From Phenylobacterium sp. Root700 (GTDB lineage Bacteria > Pseudomonadota > Alphaproteobacteria > Caulobacterales > Caulobacteraceae): a stretch of 64,000 nucleotides of DNA. Position 1 is the first letter of the stretch; each line of letters starts with the position of its first letter. A program made the position numbers and the translations under genes. The stretch is taken from NCBI RefSeq assembly GCF_001429025.1, contig NZ_LMHT01000022.1, positions 186,001-250,000 of the forward strand, in the 5' to 3' direction. The notes below the pieces were generated by a model that saw nothing but the letters and a program-made list of their open reading frames with translations, made no database searches and was not told where the DNA came from. This document shows positions 48,868 through 57,746 of this stretch, piece after piece.

Positions 48868-50396
48868 CGATCGATCCTGCGTTTGCGGACTTTGAGGCGA
48901 AATACTCTCAAGGGGCGCCGCAGGTCGTTTGGACCCGTCTGATCGACGATCTCGAGACCCCGGTCTCGGCCTATCTGAAGATCGCTCACGGACGGCCTTA
49001 CGCCTTCCTGTTCGAATCGGTGGAGGGCGGCGCCCATCGGGGCCGCTACTCCGTCATCGCCATGAAGCCCGATCTCGTCTGGAGATGCCGGGGCGATCAG
49101 GCCGAGATCGCGGTCGGCCCCGATATCGAGGCCGGGCGCTTCCAATCCCAGGCCGGCGGAGCGCTCGATTCGCTCCGCGACCTGGTGGCGCGCTCGCGTC
49201 TGGACCTTCCTGAAGGCCTGCCGCCGATGTCGGCCGGCGTGTTCGGGGCCATCGGCTACGACATGATCCGGCTGGTCGAGCGGCTGCCGAACATCAATCC
49301 CGACCCGCTGGACCTGCCCGACGGCCTGATGATCCGGCCCTCGATGATCGCGATCTTCGACGCCATCGCCCAGGAGATCATCCTGGTCACGACGGTCCGG
49401 CCCTCGGAGATCACCGCCAAGGCGGCCTATGACGACGCCAAGGCCCGCCTGGCCGAAGTCGTCGCCGACCTGCGCGGGTCGGCCCCGCCGCTGGCCGGGA
49501 CCGCGACGCCGCAGCCCGACAGCTTCACCACCCCGGTGAGCCGCGAGGACTATCACCGCATCGTGGCGCGGGCGAAGGAGTACATCCTGGCCGGCGACAT
49601 CTTCCAGGTCGTGCCCAGCCACCGGTTCCGCGCGCCCTTCGCGCACGACCCGTTCGCGCTCTATCGGTCATTGCGGCGGACGAACCCCTCGCCGTTCCTG
49701 TTCTATCTGAACTTCGGCGACTTCCAGCTCGCGGGCTCCTCGCCTGAGATCCTGGTGCGGTTGCGCGATGGCAAGATCACCATCCGTCCGATCGCCGGCA
49801 CCCGTCCGCGCGGCGCCACGGCCGAAGAGGACCGCGCGCTCGAGGCCGAGTTGATGGCCGACCCCAAGGAACGCGCCGAGCACCTGATGCTGCTCGATCT
49901 GGGCCGCAATGACGTGGGCCGCGTCGCCATGCTGAAAAGCACCGGTTCCAACGAACCGCCGCAGCCCTCGCGCGGAGCCCGCGTGCGGGTGACCGACTCG
50001 TTCTTCGTCGAGCGCTACAGCCACGTCATGCACCTGGTCTCCAACGTCGAGGGCGACGCCCCCGAGGGCCTGGACCCCATCGACGTGCTGATGGCCGCCC
50101 TGCCCGCCGGCACGCTGTCCGGCGCGCCCAAGGTGCGGGCGATGGAGATCATCGACGAACTGGAGCTGGAAAAGCGCGGCATCGCCTATGCGGGCGCGGT
50201 CGGCTACTTCGGCGCCGACGGCTCGGTGGACACCTGCATCGTCCTGCGCACCGCCTGCTTCAAGGACGGCCAGATGTACGTCCAGTCCGGCGGCGGCGTG
50301 GTCGCCGACAGCGATCCGGACGCCGAATACGACGAGACCCTGCACAAGGCCCGAGCCCTGCGCCGCGCCGCCGAAGAGTCCTGGCGATTCGTCTAG
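48864..50396 (+). CDS. trpE: Anthranilate synthase component I
   Basis: This 510-residue chorismate-binding enzyme makes anthranilate with TrpG. The N-terminal feedback region is FLFESVEGGAHRGRYSVIAM, and the catalytic part has GDIFQVVPSHRF, PSPFLFYLNFGDFQLAGSSPEILV, RPIAGTRPRGAT, LMLLDLGRNDVGRVA and LPAGTLSGAPKVRAMEII. The start is GTG inside the ppiD stop. No trp leader peptide was seen upstream, in contrast to aroG. A small antisense gene lies between trpE and trpG. Confidence 0.97.
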   Translation: MTIDPAFADFEAKYSQGAPQVVWTRLIDDLETPVSAYLKIAHGRPYAFLFESVEGGAHRGRYSVIAMKPDLVWRCRGDQAEIAVGPDIEAGRFQSQAGGALDSLRDLVARSRLDLPEGLPPMSAGVFGAIGYDMIRLVERLPNINPDPLDLPDGLMIRPSMIAIFDAIAQEIILVTTVRPSEITAKAAYDDAKARLAEVVADLRGSAPPLAGTATPQPDSFTTPVSREDYHRIVARAKEYILAGDIFQVVPSHRFRAPFAHDPFALYRSLRRTNPSPFLFYLNFGDFQLAGSSPEILVRLRDGKITIRPIAGTRPRGATAEEDRALEAELMADPKERAEHLMLLDLGRNDVGRVAMLKSTGSNEPPQPSRGARVRVTDSFFVERYSHVMHLVSNVEGDAPEGLDPIDVLMAALPAGTLSGAPKVRAMEIIDELELEKRGIAYAGAVGYFGADGSVDTCIVLRTACFKDGQMYVQSGGGVVADSDPDAEYDETLHKARALRRAAEESWRFV

Positions 50397-50593
50397 GGCG
50401 TGCGCTCGACCACGTGCTGGGTGGTCACTGGCGGGGCCATGATCATGGCCCCGGCCAGGGCCAGGGCGGCGATAGCCGCGAACCCAGCCGCCGCCAGGGC
50501 GGGCCACACGCGTTCACGCGCCACCGGCGCTCGCAGGAGCGCTCTGGCATAGGCCATCTGTTCAGGGTCGAGGACAGAATCGGGCGGCGACAT
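50393..50593 (-). CDS. Small single-span membrane protein of unknown function, antisense between trpE and trpG
   Basis: A 66-residue ORF starting at ATG 50593 (MSPPDSVLDPEQMAYARALL) has one hydrophobic segment (about residues 32-52, AALAALAL-like) and a short C-terminal tail; an in-frame ATG at 50647 would give 84 residues. It lies on the minus strand inside the trpE-trpG gap, and its last codons overlap the trpE stop tail to tail by 4 bp. A basic pre-membrane segment (APVARERVW) suggests the N-terminus stays in the cytoplasm. No family recognised. Coding is likely from composition and layout but not certain. Confidence 0.55.
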   Translation of the reverse strand: MSPPDSVLDPEQMAYARALLRAPVARERVWPALAAAGFAAIAALALAGAMIMAPPVTTQHVVERTP

Positions 50594-50672
50594 GACCACA
50601 ACATCCGGTGAACGGGCCTCGTCCGCAATCCGGGGCCTTGGCGGCAAGCCAAGCGGAGCCTAGAGAAATCTG

Positions 50673-51263
50673 ATGATCTTGGTGATCGATAACTACGACA
50701 GCTTCACCTACAACCTGGTTCACTATCTGAACGAACTGGGCGCGGAGACGCTGGTCTATCGCAACGACGCGCTGAGCGTCGAAGAGGCCCTTGGCCTCAA
50801 GCCCCAGGGCGTGCTGCTGTCGCCCGGTCCCTGCACCCCCAACGAGGCCGGCATCTGCCTGGCCCTGCTGGAGGCCGCCCCCGTCGACCTGCCGATCCTT
50901 GGGGTCTGCCTCGGCCACCAGGCCATCGGCCAGGCCTATGGCGGCGACGTGGTCCGCGCCAAGCATGTGATGCACGGCAAGACCAGCCCGATCATCCACG
51001 AGGGCAAGAGCCTCTTCGCCGGCCTGCCCAACCCGTTCACCGCGACCCGCTATCACAGCCTGTCGGTCGAGAAATCGACATTGCCCCCGGTGCTGGAAGT
51101 GACCGCCTGGACGGAAGACGGCGAGATCATGGGCTTCCAGCATCGCAACCGGCCGATCCACGGGGTGCAGTTCCACCCCGAATCCATCGCCACCGAGGGC
51201 GGCCACGCCATGCTGGCCAACTTCCTCAAGCTCGCGGGCGTTGAGCCCCAGGTCGACGCCTAA
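50673..51263 (+). CDS. trpG: Anthranilate synthase glutaminase component II
   Basis: This 196-residue class I glutamine amidotransferase supplies ammonia to TrpE. Motifs: [16 protein letters not shown] at the start, [31 protein letters not shown] with the nucleophile Cys, and [16 protein letters not shown] with the catalytic His-Glu. It is followed after 2 bp by trpD. No fusion with TrpE or TrpD. Confidence 0.97.
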   Translation: MILVIDNYDSFTYNLVHYLNELGAETLVYRNDALSVEEALGLKPQGVLLSPGPCTPNEAGICLALLEAAPVDLPILGVCLGHQAIGQAYGGDVVRAKHVMHGKTSPIIHEGKSLFAGLPNPFTATRYHSLSVEKSTLPPVLEVTAWTEDGEIMGFQHRNRPIHGVQFHPESIATEGGHAMLANFLKLAGVEPQVDA

Positions 51264-51265
51264 AC

Positions 51266-52294
51266 ATGTCAGACGCATTCAAGCCGCTCCTGAGCCGCCT
51301 GGCTGACGGCGGCACCCTCACCGAGGACGACGCCGGCGAGTTCTTCGCCGCCTGCCTGCGCGGCGAGCCCACTCCCGCCCAGGTCGCCGCCGCCGTCACC
51401 GCCATGCGCATGCGCGGCGAAACGACCGGCGAGATCACCGCCTGCGCCCGCGCCATGCGCAAGGCCGCCATCACGCTCGACCACCCGTTCCAGGTCATGG
51501 ACGTCTGCGGGACCGGCGGCGACGGGCTCCACACCCTCAACGTCTCGACCGCGGTGGCCTTCGTCGCCGCCGGCGGCGGCCTCAAGATCGCCAAGCATGG
51601 CAACCGCGCCGTCTCCTCGCGCTCCGGCGCGGCCGACGTGCTGGCCGAACTAGGCGTCAATGTCGCGGCCTCGGCGCAGCAGCAGCTCCGCGCCCTGGAC
51701 GAGGCCAATGTCGCCTTCTTCTTCGCGCCGGCCCACCACAGCGCCATGCGGCATGTGGCGCCGATCCGCACCGACCTCGGCTTCCGCACCATCTTCAACC
51801 TGCTCGGTCCGCTGACCAATCCGGCCGGCGCGCAGCGTCAGGTGATGGGCGTGTTCGCCGACCGTTGGGTCGAGCCCCTGGCCCGGGTGCTGGGCGCTCT
51901 GGGCGCCGAACGCGCCTGGGTCGTTCACGGCGGCGGCATGGACGAGATGACCATCACCGGCGAGACCAGCGTCGCCGAATATCGCGACGGTCAGGTCCGG
52001 CTCTTCACCGTCACGCCGGAGGCCGTCGGCCTGCCCCGCGCGGCCCTGGCCGACATCACCGGCGGCTCCCCGGCCCAGAACGCCGTGGCGCTGCGCGAAC
52101 TGCTGGACGGCGCCAAGGGCGCCTACCGCAACATCGTGCTGCTCAACGCCGCCGCGGCTTTCCTGGTCGGCGAACAGGTCGAGACCCTGCGCGACGGGGT
52201 CGACCTGGCCGCCCAGATCCTCGACGACGGCCGCGCCAAGGCCGCCCTGGCCAAGCTCATCGAGCTCACCTCCGAACCGCAGAGCGTGGCATGA
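51266..52294 (+). CDS. trpD: Anthranilate phosphoribosyltransferase
   Basis: This 342-residue enzyme transfers phosphoribose from PRPP to anthranilate. Motifs: [11 protein letters not shown] in the helical N-terminal domain, [27 protein letters not shown] (PRPP loop), [21 protein letters not shown], and [18 protein letters not shown]. Its stop overlaps the trpC start by 4 bp (ATGA), so the two are translationally coupled. Confidence 0.97.
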   Translation: MSDAFKPLLSRLADGGTLTEDDAGEFFAACLRGEPTPAQVAAAVTAMRMRGETTGEITACARAMRKAAITLDHPFQVMDVCGTGGDGLHTLNVSTAVAFVAAGGGLKIAKHGNRAVSSRSGAADVLAELGVNVAASAQQQLRALDEANVAFFFAPAHHSAMRHVAPIRTDLGFRTIFNLLGPLTNPAGAQRQVMGVFADRWVEPLARVLGALGAERAWVVHGGGMDEMTITGETSVAEYRDGQVRLFTVTPEAVGLPRAALADITGGSPAQNAVALRELLDGAKGAYRNIVLLNAAAAFLVGEQVETLRDGVDLAAQILDDGRAKAALAKLIELTSEPQSVA

Positions 52295-53079
52295 GCGACA
52301 TCCTCGACAAGATCGCCGCCTACAAGCGCGACGAGGTCACTGAGCGTAAGGCCCTGCGCAGCCTGGCCGAGCTAGAGGCCGCGGCCCAGGCCGCCTCCCC
52401 GCCCCGTGGTTTCCGCAAGGCGCTGGAGCGCGCGCACGCGCCCGGAAAGCTCGCCCTGATCGCCGAGATCAAGAAGGCCTCGCCTTCGAAGGGCCTGATC
52501 CGCGAAGACTTCGATCCGCCGTCCCTGGCCCAGGCCTACGAGGCCGGCGGCGCGGCCTGTCTGTCGGTGCTGACCGATGGGCCGAGTTTCCAGGGCGCCG
52601 ACAGCTTCCTGGCCGCCGCCCGCGACGCCGTCGCCCTGCCCGCCATCCGCAAGGACTTCCTGGTCGATCCCTGGCAGGTCGCCGAGTCTCGCGCTCTGGG
52701 GGCCGACGCCATCCTGGTGATCCTGGCCATGGTCGACGACGTCGTCGCCGCCGAACTGATGGCCGAGGCCGCGCGCCTGGGCATGGACGCCCTGGTCGAG
52801 GTCCATGACGAGGACGAGATGGCGCGCGCCGGCAAGCTGGGCGCGAAGCTGGTCGGGGTGAACAACCGCAACCTGCGCACCTTCGAGACCGACCTGGCGA
52901 TCACCGAGCGGTTGGCTCCGGCCGCCCCCGCCGACGCCCTGCTGGTCACCGAAAGCGGCATCTTCACCGCCCTCGACGTCACCCGCCTCGAACGCTCCGG
53001 CGCCAGGGCGATGCTGGTCGGCGAGAGCCTGATGCGCCAGGCCGACGTCACGGCCGCCACCCGCGCCCTGCTGGGCTGA
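52291..53079 (+). CDS. trpC: Indole-3-glycerol phosphate synthase
   Basis: This 262-residue TIM barrel closes the indole ring. ATG 52291 begins [16 protein letters not shown]. Motifs: [21 protein letters not shown] with the catalytic Lys and Ser, [31 protein letters not shown] with the catalytic Lys, and [14 protein letters not shown]. It is not fused to TrpF. The longer in-frame ORF beginning at 51865 overlaps trpD and is not used. It is the last gene of the trpE-trpG-trpD-trpC run; lexA follows with its own promoter. Confidence 0.97.
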   Translation: MSDILDKIAAYKRDEVTERKALRSLAELEAAAQAASPPRGFRKALERAHAPGKLALIAEIKKASPSKGLIREDFDPPSLAQAYEAGGAACLSVLTDGPSFQGADSFLAAARDAVALPAIRKDFLVDPWQVAESRALGADAILVILAMVDDVVAAELMAEAARLGMDALVEVHDEDEMARAGKLGAKLVGVNNRNLRTFETDLAITERLAPAAPADALLVTESGIFTALDVTRLERSGARAMLVGESLMRQADVTAATRALLG

Positions 53080-53143
53080 GTCGGCGCCAACTTCGTTCCG
53101 AACGGTCGGAAAAAGCTAAGCCTTTCAAAGGCTCGGCGGTAAC

Positions 53144-53149
53144 TTGACA
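53144..53149 (+). promoter_or_regulatory. lexA promoter -35 element
   Basis: A perfect TTGACA lies 71 bp before the lexA start. A -10-like TAGAGA at 53165-53170 overlaps the SOS box, so LexA binding would block polymerase and give autorepression. The -10 is weak; the -35 and the box are clear. Confidence 0.55.
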
Positions 53150-53157
53150 TTAACCAG

Positions 53158-53172
53158 GAACACCTAGAGAAC
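53158..53172 (+). promoter_or_regulatory. SOS box (LexA operator) of lexA
   Basis: GAAC-N7-GAAC, read on the other strand as GTTC-N7-GTTC, is the established alphaproteobacterial LexA-binding direct repeat. It sits 43-57 bp ahead of the lexA start and between -35 and -10. Confidence 0.85.
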
Positions 53173-53214
53173 ATTCGTAACGTTTGCGCTTTGTTCTCCA
53201 AGGGCTCCTAGGCC

Positions 53215-53907
53215 ATGCTCACCCGTAAGCAGCACGAACTTCTCATGTTCATCCATGAGCGGATCAAGGAAACCGGCGTCTCGCCGTCGTTCGACGAGAT
53301 GAAGGAGGCGCTCGATCTGGCGTCCAAGTCCGGCATTCACCGCCTGATCACGGCGCTGGAGGAGCGCGGCTTCCTACGCCGCCTGCCCCACCGGGCGCGG
53401 GCTCTGGAAGTGGTGAAGCTGCCGCAGCAGGCGACCACGACCGCGCCGCCCAAGGGCCGCTCGCCCTTCAAGCCGCAACTGGTCGATCCGGGCGACGCGC
53501 CGCCCCTGCCGGTCGCCAACGACACCCGCGACCTGCCGATCCTCGGCCGCATCGCCGCCGGCACGCCCATCGAGGCGATCCAGCAGGAACGCGACCGGCT
53601 TCCGGTGCCCGAGACCATGCTGGGCGCGGGCGAGCACTTCGTTCTGGAGGTCCAGGGCGACTCGATGATCAACGCCGGCATTCTCGACGGCGACTATGTC
53701 GTGATCCGTCGCACCGACTCGGCCAATTCCGGCGACATCGTCGTGGCCCTGGTGATGGGCGAGGAAGCCACCCTGAAACGCCTGCGCCGCAAGGGCGCGT
53801 CGATCGCGCTTGAAGCCTCCAACCCGGCCTACGAGACCCGCATCTTCGGTCCCGACCAGGTTCAGGTTCAGGGCCGGCTCGTCGGCCTCATCCGTCGCTA
53901 CCACTAG
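53215..53907 (+). CDS. lexA: SOS repressor LexA
   Basis: This 230-residue repressor has the N-terminal winged helix ([21 protein letters not shown], then [21 protein letters not shown]), a linker, the cleavage site in [12 protein letters not shown] (Ala-Gly), and the Ser/Lys peptidase: [20 protein letters not shown] with the Ser, and [18 protein letters not shown] with the Lys. It represses SOS genes until RecA-stimulated self-cleavage. An SOS box upstream indicates autoregulation. The 3' end overlaps the last 20 bp of the decayed comEC reading frame on the other strand. Confidence 0.97.
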   Translation: MLTRKQHELLMFIHERIKETGVSPSFDEMKEALDLASKSGIHRLITALEERGFLRRLPHRARALEVVKLPQQATTTAPPKGRSPFKPQLVDPGDAPPLPVANDTRDLPILGRIAAGTPIEAIQQERDRLPVPETMLGAGEHFVLEVQGDSMINAGILDGDYVVIRRTDSANSGDIVVALVMGEEATLKRLRRKGASIALEASNPAYETRIFGPDQVQVQGRLVGLIRRYH

Positions 53908-54952
53908 GGCCGGTCCAGGGGCGCTGGCCGCGAAGGTCCTGCGCCCAGACCACCCGCCACCCCGCCGGCGTCCGATGGAGCTCGGCTGATCCGCCGCGGG
54001 CGAAGTCGGCCTCTGTCAGGGTCAGCGCCTTGGGGCACGCAGGCGCCTAGCCCCGCACGATCACCACCTCGGCCCAGTCGCAGAACAGCGGCAGCTTGCG
54101 CACGATGGTCGAGGCGCGTCGGGTCATGATGGCCGCCACCCGCGGCGTCGCCACGCCGGCTCTCGGCGCGCAGGACCAGCGATCGCAGTCATGGCTGGTC
54201 TCGACCCCGCCGATGCCGTCAAAGAAGGCGTCACGGGCGAAGTCGTAGGATCCCGGACTGGCCGGCGGCGGCGGCGGCGGCGCGTTCAGCATTCCCCGTA
54301 CCGAGACCACGGTTCCCGGCGCCGGCAGCGTATCGTCATCCTGCAGCGTCACCCGCACCCGGATCGGCGTTTCCGCAGGCGACAGCCCGCTGATCTGGAT
54401 CGGCGCCAACAGCAATCGCGGCCCGCCCTGGCCAGGACTGGCCACGTCGACGACAAAGCCCTCGATCGTCCGCACCCCGCCCCCGGCCGGAGCGATCGGC
54501 GCCCGCACGCTGTCGGTCCGCAATTTGCCGGCCGCGAACCCCGCCAGCGCGAAGGCTGTGAGACTGAGCGCGATCGTCAGCGGCCGGCCGAGACTCCAGC
54601 GCGCGCAGGCCGCCACCAGGGCCCCGGCCAGGGCCAGGACCGCGAACCCCACGGCCGCCGGGGGTTCAGCCGGGAGCGCCAGATAGATCGCCGCCCCAAT
54701 CCCGAAGGCCACAGGCGTCCACAAGGTCCATCGATCAGACTGCACGAGAGCTTGATCGCGCCACCATGCTGCGATGCGGCAAATGCTAGGACGGTCACGA
54801 AACGTCGTGCTAAGAGGCGCCGCGCGCACCCCGTGCGCCCCTGCGTCAGCCATACCCACGAGTTCTATGTCCGACCGTCCCGTCGTCACCCGGATCGCCC
54901 CCTCGCCCACCGGCTCTATGCATATAGGCACGGCACGGACGGCGCTTTTCAA
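53888..54952 (-). pseudogene. comEC: comEC/rec2 remnant: central deletion plus in-frame stop
   Basis: The minus-strand frame from 54952 encodes the ComEC N-terminal DUF4131 part (two to three membrane spans, then TIEGFVVDVASPGQGG, VRVTLQDDDTLPAPG, GSYDFARDAFFDGIGGV), then jumps directly to C-terminal ComEC-like sequence (CDRWSCAP, CDWAEVVIVRG). About 400-450 residues, including the competence channel and most of the metallo-beta-lactamase domain, are missing. TAG at 54047-54049 stops the frame, yet the same frame continues as KALTLTEADFARGGSAEL, HRTPAGWRVVWAQDL and RGQRPW up to TGA 53888-53890. Intact ComEC is about 700 residues. The true start may be ATG 54853. DNA uptake through this gene should be lost. 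Confidence 0.8.
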
Positions 54953-56270
54953 CTGGCTTTACGCCAAGCACACCGGCGGCAAGTTCCTCCTGCGCATCGA
55001 GGACACCGATCGGGAGCGCTCGACCGAGGCCGCCGTCCAGGTGATCTTCGATGGTCTGGCGTGGCTGGGCCTGACTCCGGACGAAGAACCGGTCTTCCAA
55101 TTCGCGCGCGCCGAGCGCCACGTCCTGGCCGCCCAGGAACTGCTCGCCAAGGGTAACGCCTATCGTTGCTACATGACGATCGAGGAAACCTCGGCCGAGC
55201 GCGAGATCGCGCGCGCCGAAGGCCGCGCCATCCGCTCGCCCTGGCGCGACTCGGGCGCCAATTTCAACGACCGCCCGCACGTGATCCGGTTCAAGAGCCC
55301 GCAAGAGGGCGAGACCGTGGTCCGCGACAAGGTGAAGGGCGACGTCACCTTCCAGAACAAGGATCTCGACGACCTGATCCTGCTGCGGACCGATGGGACG
55401 CCGACCTACAATCTGGCCGTCATCGTCGACGACCATGAGATGGGGATCACCCACGTCATTCGCGGCGACGACCACCTGAACAACGCCGCGCGCCAGACGC
55501 AGATCTACGAAGCCCTGGGCTGGGAAGTTCCGGTCTGGGCCCACCTGCCGATGATCAACGGCCCGGACGGCAAGAAGCTGTCCAAACGCCACGGCGCCCA
55601 GGCGGTCAGCGAATTCGACGACATGGGCTACCTGCCCGAAGCCATGCGCAACTACCTGGCCCGGCTGGGCTGGGGCCATGGCAATGACGAGATCTTTTCC
55701 GACGACCAGGCCGCGTCCTGGTTCGAACTGGAAGACGTGGTCGGCGCGCCGGCCCGCCTCGACTGGGACAAGCTCAACCACCTCAACAACCACTATATCC
55801 GGCAGGCCGAAATCGGCCGGCTCGCGGACCTCGTGACCGCGATCCACAAGAGCCGCGACCACGCCCTGCATGACGGCGACCAGGACATCCTGCTGCGCAC
55901 CATCCCGCTGGTGCGGGACGGCGCCAAGACCATGCTCGAACTCACCGACGCCACGGTCTTCGCGCTCAAGCGCCGGCCGCTGGAACTGCCCGAGAAGATC
56001 AAGGGCATGCTGAGCGAAGAGACCCGTGCGCGGCTGGGACGCCTGCGCCAGGCGCTCGAGGCTCAGGCCGCCTGGGAGGTCTCCGACCTGGAAGCGGCCC
56101 TGCGCAGCTTCGCCGAAAGCGAAGGCGTCGGCATGGGCAAGTTCGGCCCGGCTCTGCGCGGTGTTCTCTCAGGAGGGTCACCTGCGCCAGACCTGGCCGG
56201 AGCCCTTGTGAGCTTGGGAAAATCGGAAAGTTTAGGGCGCCTTGACGACGCGCTTTCACAAGCCGCGTAA
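54867..56270 (+). CDS. gltX: Glutamyl-tRNA synthetase
   Basis: This 467-residue class I synthetase has the HIGH motif in IAPSPTGSMHIGTARTALFN and the KMSKS-like loop GKKLSKRHGAQAV. Alphaproteobacteria usually carry a glutamyl-tRNA synthetase that also charges tRNA-Gln for amidation; whether this is the discriminating or non-discriminating copy cannot be told here. ATG 54867 (MSDRPVVTRIAPSP) is chosen; the upstream in-frame extension overlaps the comEC remnant and has no homology. gltA follows after 54 bp. Confidence 0.97.
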   Translation: MSDRPVVTRIAPSPTGSMHIGTARTALFNWLYAKHTGGKFLLRIEDTDRERSTEAAVQVIFDGLAWLGLTPDEEPVFQFARAERHVLAAQELLAKGNAYRCYMTIEETSAEREIARAEGRAIRSPWRDSGANFNDRPHVIRFKSPQEGETVVRDKVKGDVTFQNKDLDDLILLRTDGTPTYNLAVIVDDHEMGITHVIRGDDHLNNAARQTQIYEALGWEVPVWAHLPMINGPDGKKLSKRHGAQAVSEFDDMGYLPEAMRNYLARLGWGHGNDEIFSDDQAASWFELEDVVGAPARLDWDKLNHLNNHYIRQAEIGRLADLVTAIHKSRDHALHDGDQDILLRTIPLVRDGAKTMLELTDATVFALKRRPLELPEKIKGMLSEETRARLGRLRQALEAQAAWEVSDLEAALRSFAESEGVGMGKFGPALRGVLSGGSPAPDLAGALVSLGKSESLGRLDDALSQAA

Positions 56271-56324
56271 GGCGGTATAAGGCTCGCCGAACAGGCGTTT
56301 AATATTACATGCGGAAGGGATGGC

Positions 56325-57605
56325 ATGGGCGATACGGCTAAAGTGAATTTCGACGGCAAGACCGTCGAGTTGCCGATCCTGAAGGGAACCGACGGTCCTG
56401 CCGTCGTTGATATCCGAAAGCTGTACGCCGAAGCCGACGTCTTCACCTACGACCCCGGCTTCACGTCGACGGCGAGCTGCGAAAGCAAGATCACCTTCAT
56501 CGACGGCGACAAGGGCGTCCTGCTGCACCGCGGGTATCCGATCGCGCAGTTGGCTGAAGAATCGAGCTTCCTGGAGGTCTGCTACCTCCTGCTGAACGGC
56601 GAACTGCCGGACGCCAAGGAATTCGAGACCTTCGAACACAACATCACCTATCACACGATGCTGCACGAGCAGTTCGATAGGTTCTTCATGGGCTTCCGTC
56701 GGGATGCTCACCCGATGGCGATCATGGTCGGCGCCGTCGGCGCTCTGTCGGCCTTCTATCACGACAGCACCAACGTCGATGATCCGGAACAACGGATGAT
56801 CTCGTCGCACCGGCTGATCGCCAAGATGCCGACGATCGCGGCGCGCGCCTTCAAGTACTTCCGTGGCCAGCCGTTCGTGCACCCGCGCAACGACCTGTCC
56901 TATTCGGAAAACTTCCTGCGCATGTGCTTCTCGGTCCCGGCCGAGGATTGGAAGCCGAACCCGGTGCTGACGCGGGCCATGGACCGCATCTTCATCCTGC
57001 ACGCCGACCATGAACAGAACGCCTCGACCTCGACCGTCCGTCTGGCCGGTTCGTCGGGCGCCAATCCGTTCGCCTGCATCGCGGCCGGCATCGCCTGCCT
57101 CTGGGGCCCGAGCCACGGCGGCGCGAACGAAGAAGCGCTGAACATGCTCAAGGAGATCGGCACCGTCGATCGCATTCCTGAGTACGTTCAAGGTGTTAAG
57201 GATCGCCGCTATCGCCTGATGGGCTTCGGTCACCGCGTCTACAAGAACTACGACCCGCGCGCGACCGTGATGCAGAAGACCTGCCACGAAGTGCTCGCCG
57301 AAGTCGGCCACGGGGATGACCCGCTGCTGAAGGTCGCGATGGAGCTGGAAAAGGTCGCCCTGAGCGATCCGTATTTCATCGAACGCAAGCTCTACCCGAA
57401 CGTCGACTTCTACTCGGGCATCACCCTGCGCGCTCTGGGCTTCCCGCCCGAGATGTTCACCGTGCTGTTCGCTCTGGCCCGCACCGTGGGCTGGATCTCG
57501 CAGTGGAAGGAAATGATCGAGGATCCGTCGCAGAAGATCGGCCGTCCGCGCCAGCTCTACACCGGCGCCCCGGCTCGCGATTACGTCCCCGTCGACAAGC
57601 GCTAA
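56325..57605 (+). CDS. gltA: Citrate synthase
   Basis: This 426-residue type II (hexameric-family) enzyme condenses oxaloacetate and acetyl-CoA. Motifs: [23 protein letters not shown] (given in part in this form), [43 protein letters not shown] with the catalytic His, [17 protein letters not shown] with another catalytic His, and [22 protein letters not shown] precedes ATG 56325. A strong terminator follows the stop. Confidence 0.98.
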   Translation: MGDTAKVNFDGKTVELPILKGTDGPAVVDIRKLYAEADVFTYDPGFTSTASCESKITFIDGDKGVLLHRGYPIAQLAEESSFLEVCYLLLNGELPDAKEFETFEHNITYHTMLHEQFDRFFMGFRRDAHPMAIMVGAVGALSAFYHDSTNVDDPEQRMISSHRLIAKMPTIAARAFKYFRGQPFVHPRNDLSYSENFLRMCFSVPAEDWKPNPVLTRAMDRIFILHADHEQNASTSTVRLAGSSGANPFACIAAGIACLWGPSHGGANEEALNMLKEIGTVDRIPEYVQGVKDRRYRLMGFGHRVYKNYDPRATVMQKTCHEVLAEVGHGDDPLLKVAMELEKVALSDPYFIERKLYPNVDFYSGITLRALGFPPEMFTVLFALARTVGWISQWKEMIEDPSQKIGRPRQLYTGAPARDYVPVDKR

Positions 57606-57628
57606 ACGCTTCAGACGCACCTAGAATG

Positions 57629-57660
57629 ATGGCCTGGCTCCCGCGAGCCAGGCCATTTTT
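57629..57660 (+). terminator. Intrinsic terminator of gltA
   Basis: An 11-bp perfect stem, ATGGCCTGGCT / AGCCAGGCCAT, with a 6-base loop is followed by TTTTT including the stem end, 24 bp past the gltA stop. Confidence 0.9.
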
Positions 57661-57687
57661 CGTTGTGGGGCGAGCATCCTCTTCAGA

Positions 57688-57712
57688 TCGTCATGGCCGC
57701 CCCCGGTGACGA
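57688..57712. repeat. Convergent-gap palindrome E (short)
   Basis: Begins TCGTCATGGCCG and ends GGTGACGA, between the gltA terminator and the lpxB stop. It has the outer ends of the family but only a degenerate interior, like a trimmed copy of element B. Confidence 0.5.
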
Positions 57713-57746
57713 CCAACTGAGAGGCGGTCGGACGTCGAGCTCGGCT

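Noticed and set aside
54047-54952. The 301-residue ComEC-like ORF as an intact gene
   Set aside because: It joins N-terminal and C-terminal ComEC pieces without the middle, and recognisable ComEC sequence continues past its stop, so it is better read as a remnant.
57629-57712. The gltA terminator and element E as one structure
   Set aside because: They are separated by about 27 bp, and the terminator has a perfect stem with a T-tract while element E does not; they are listed apart.
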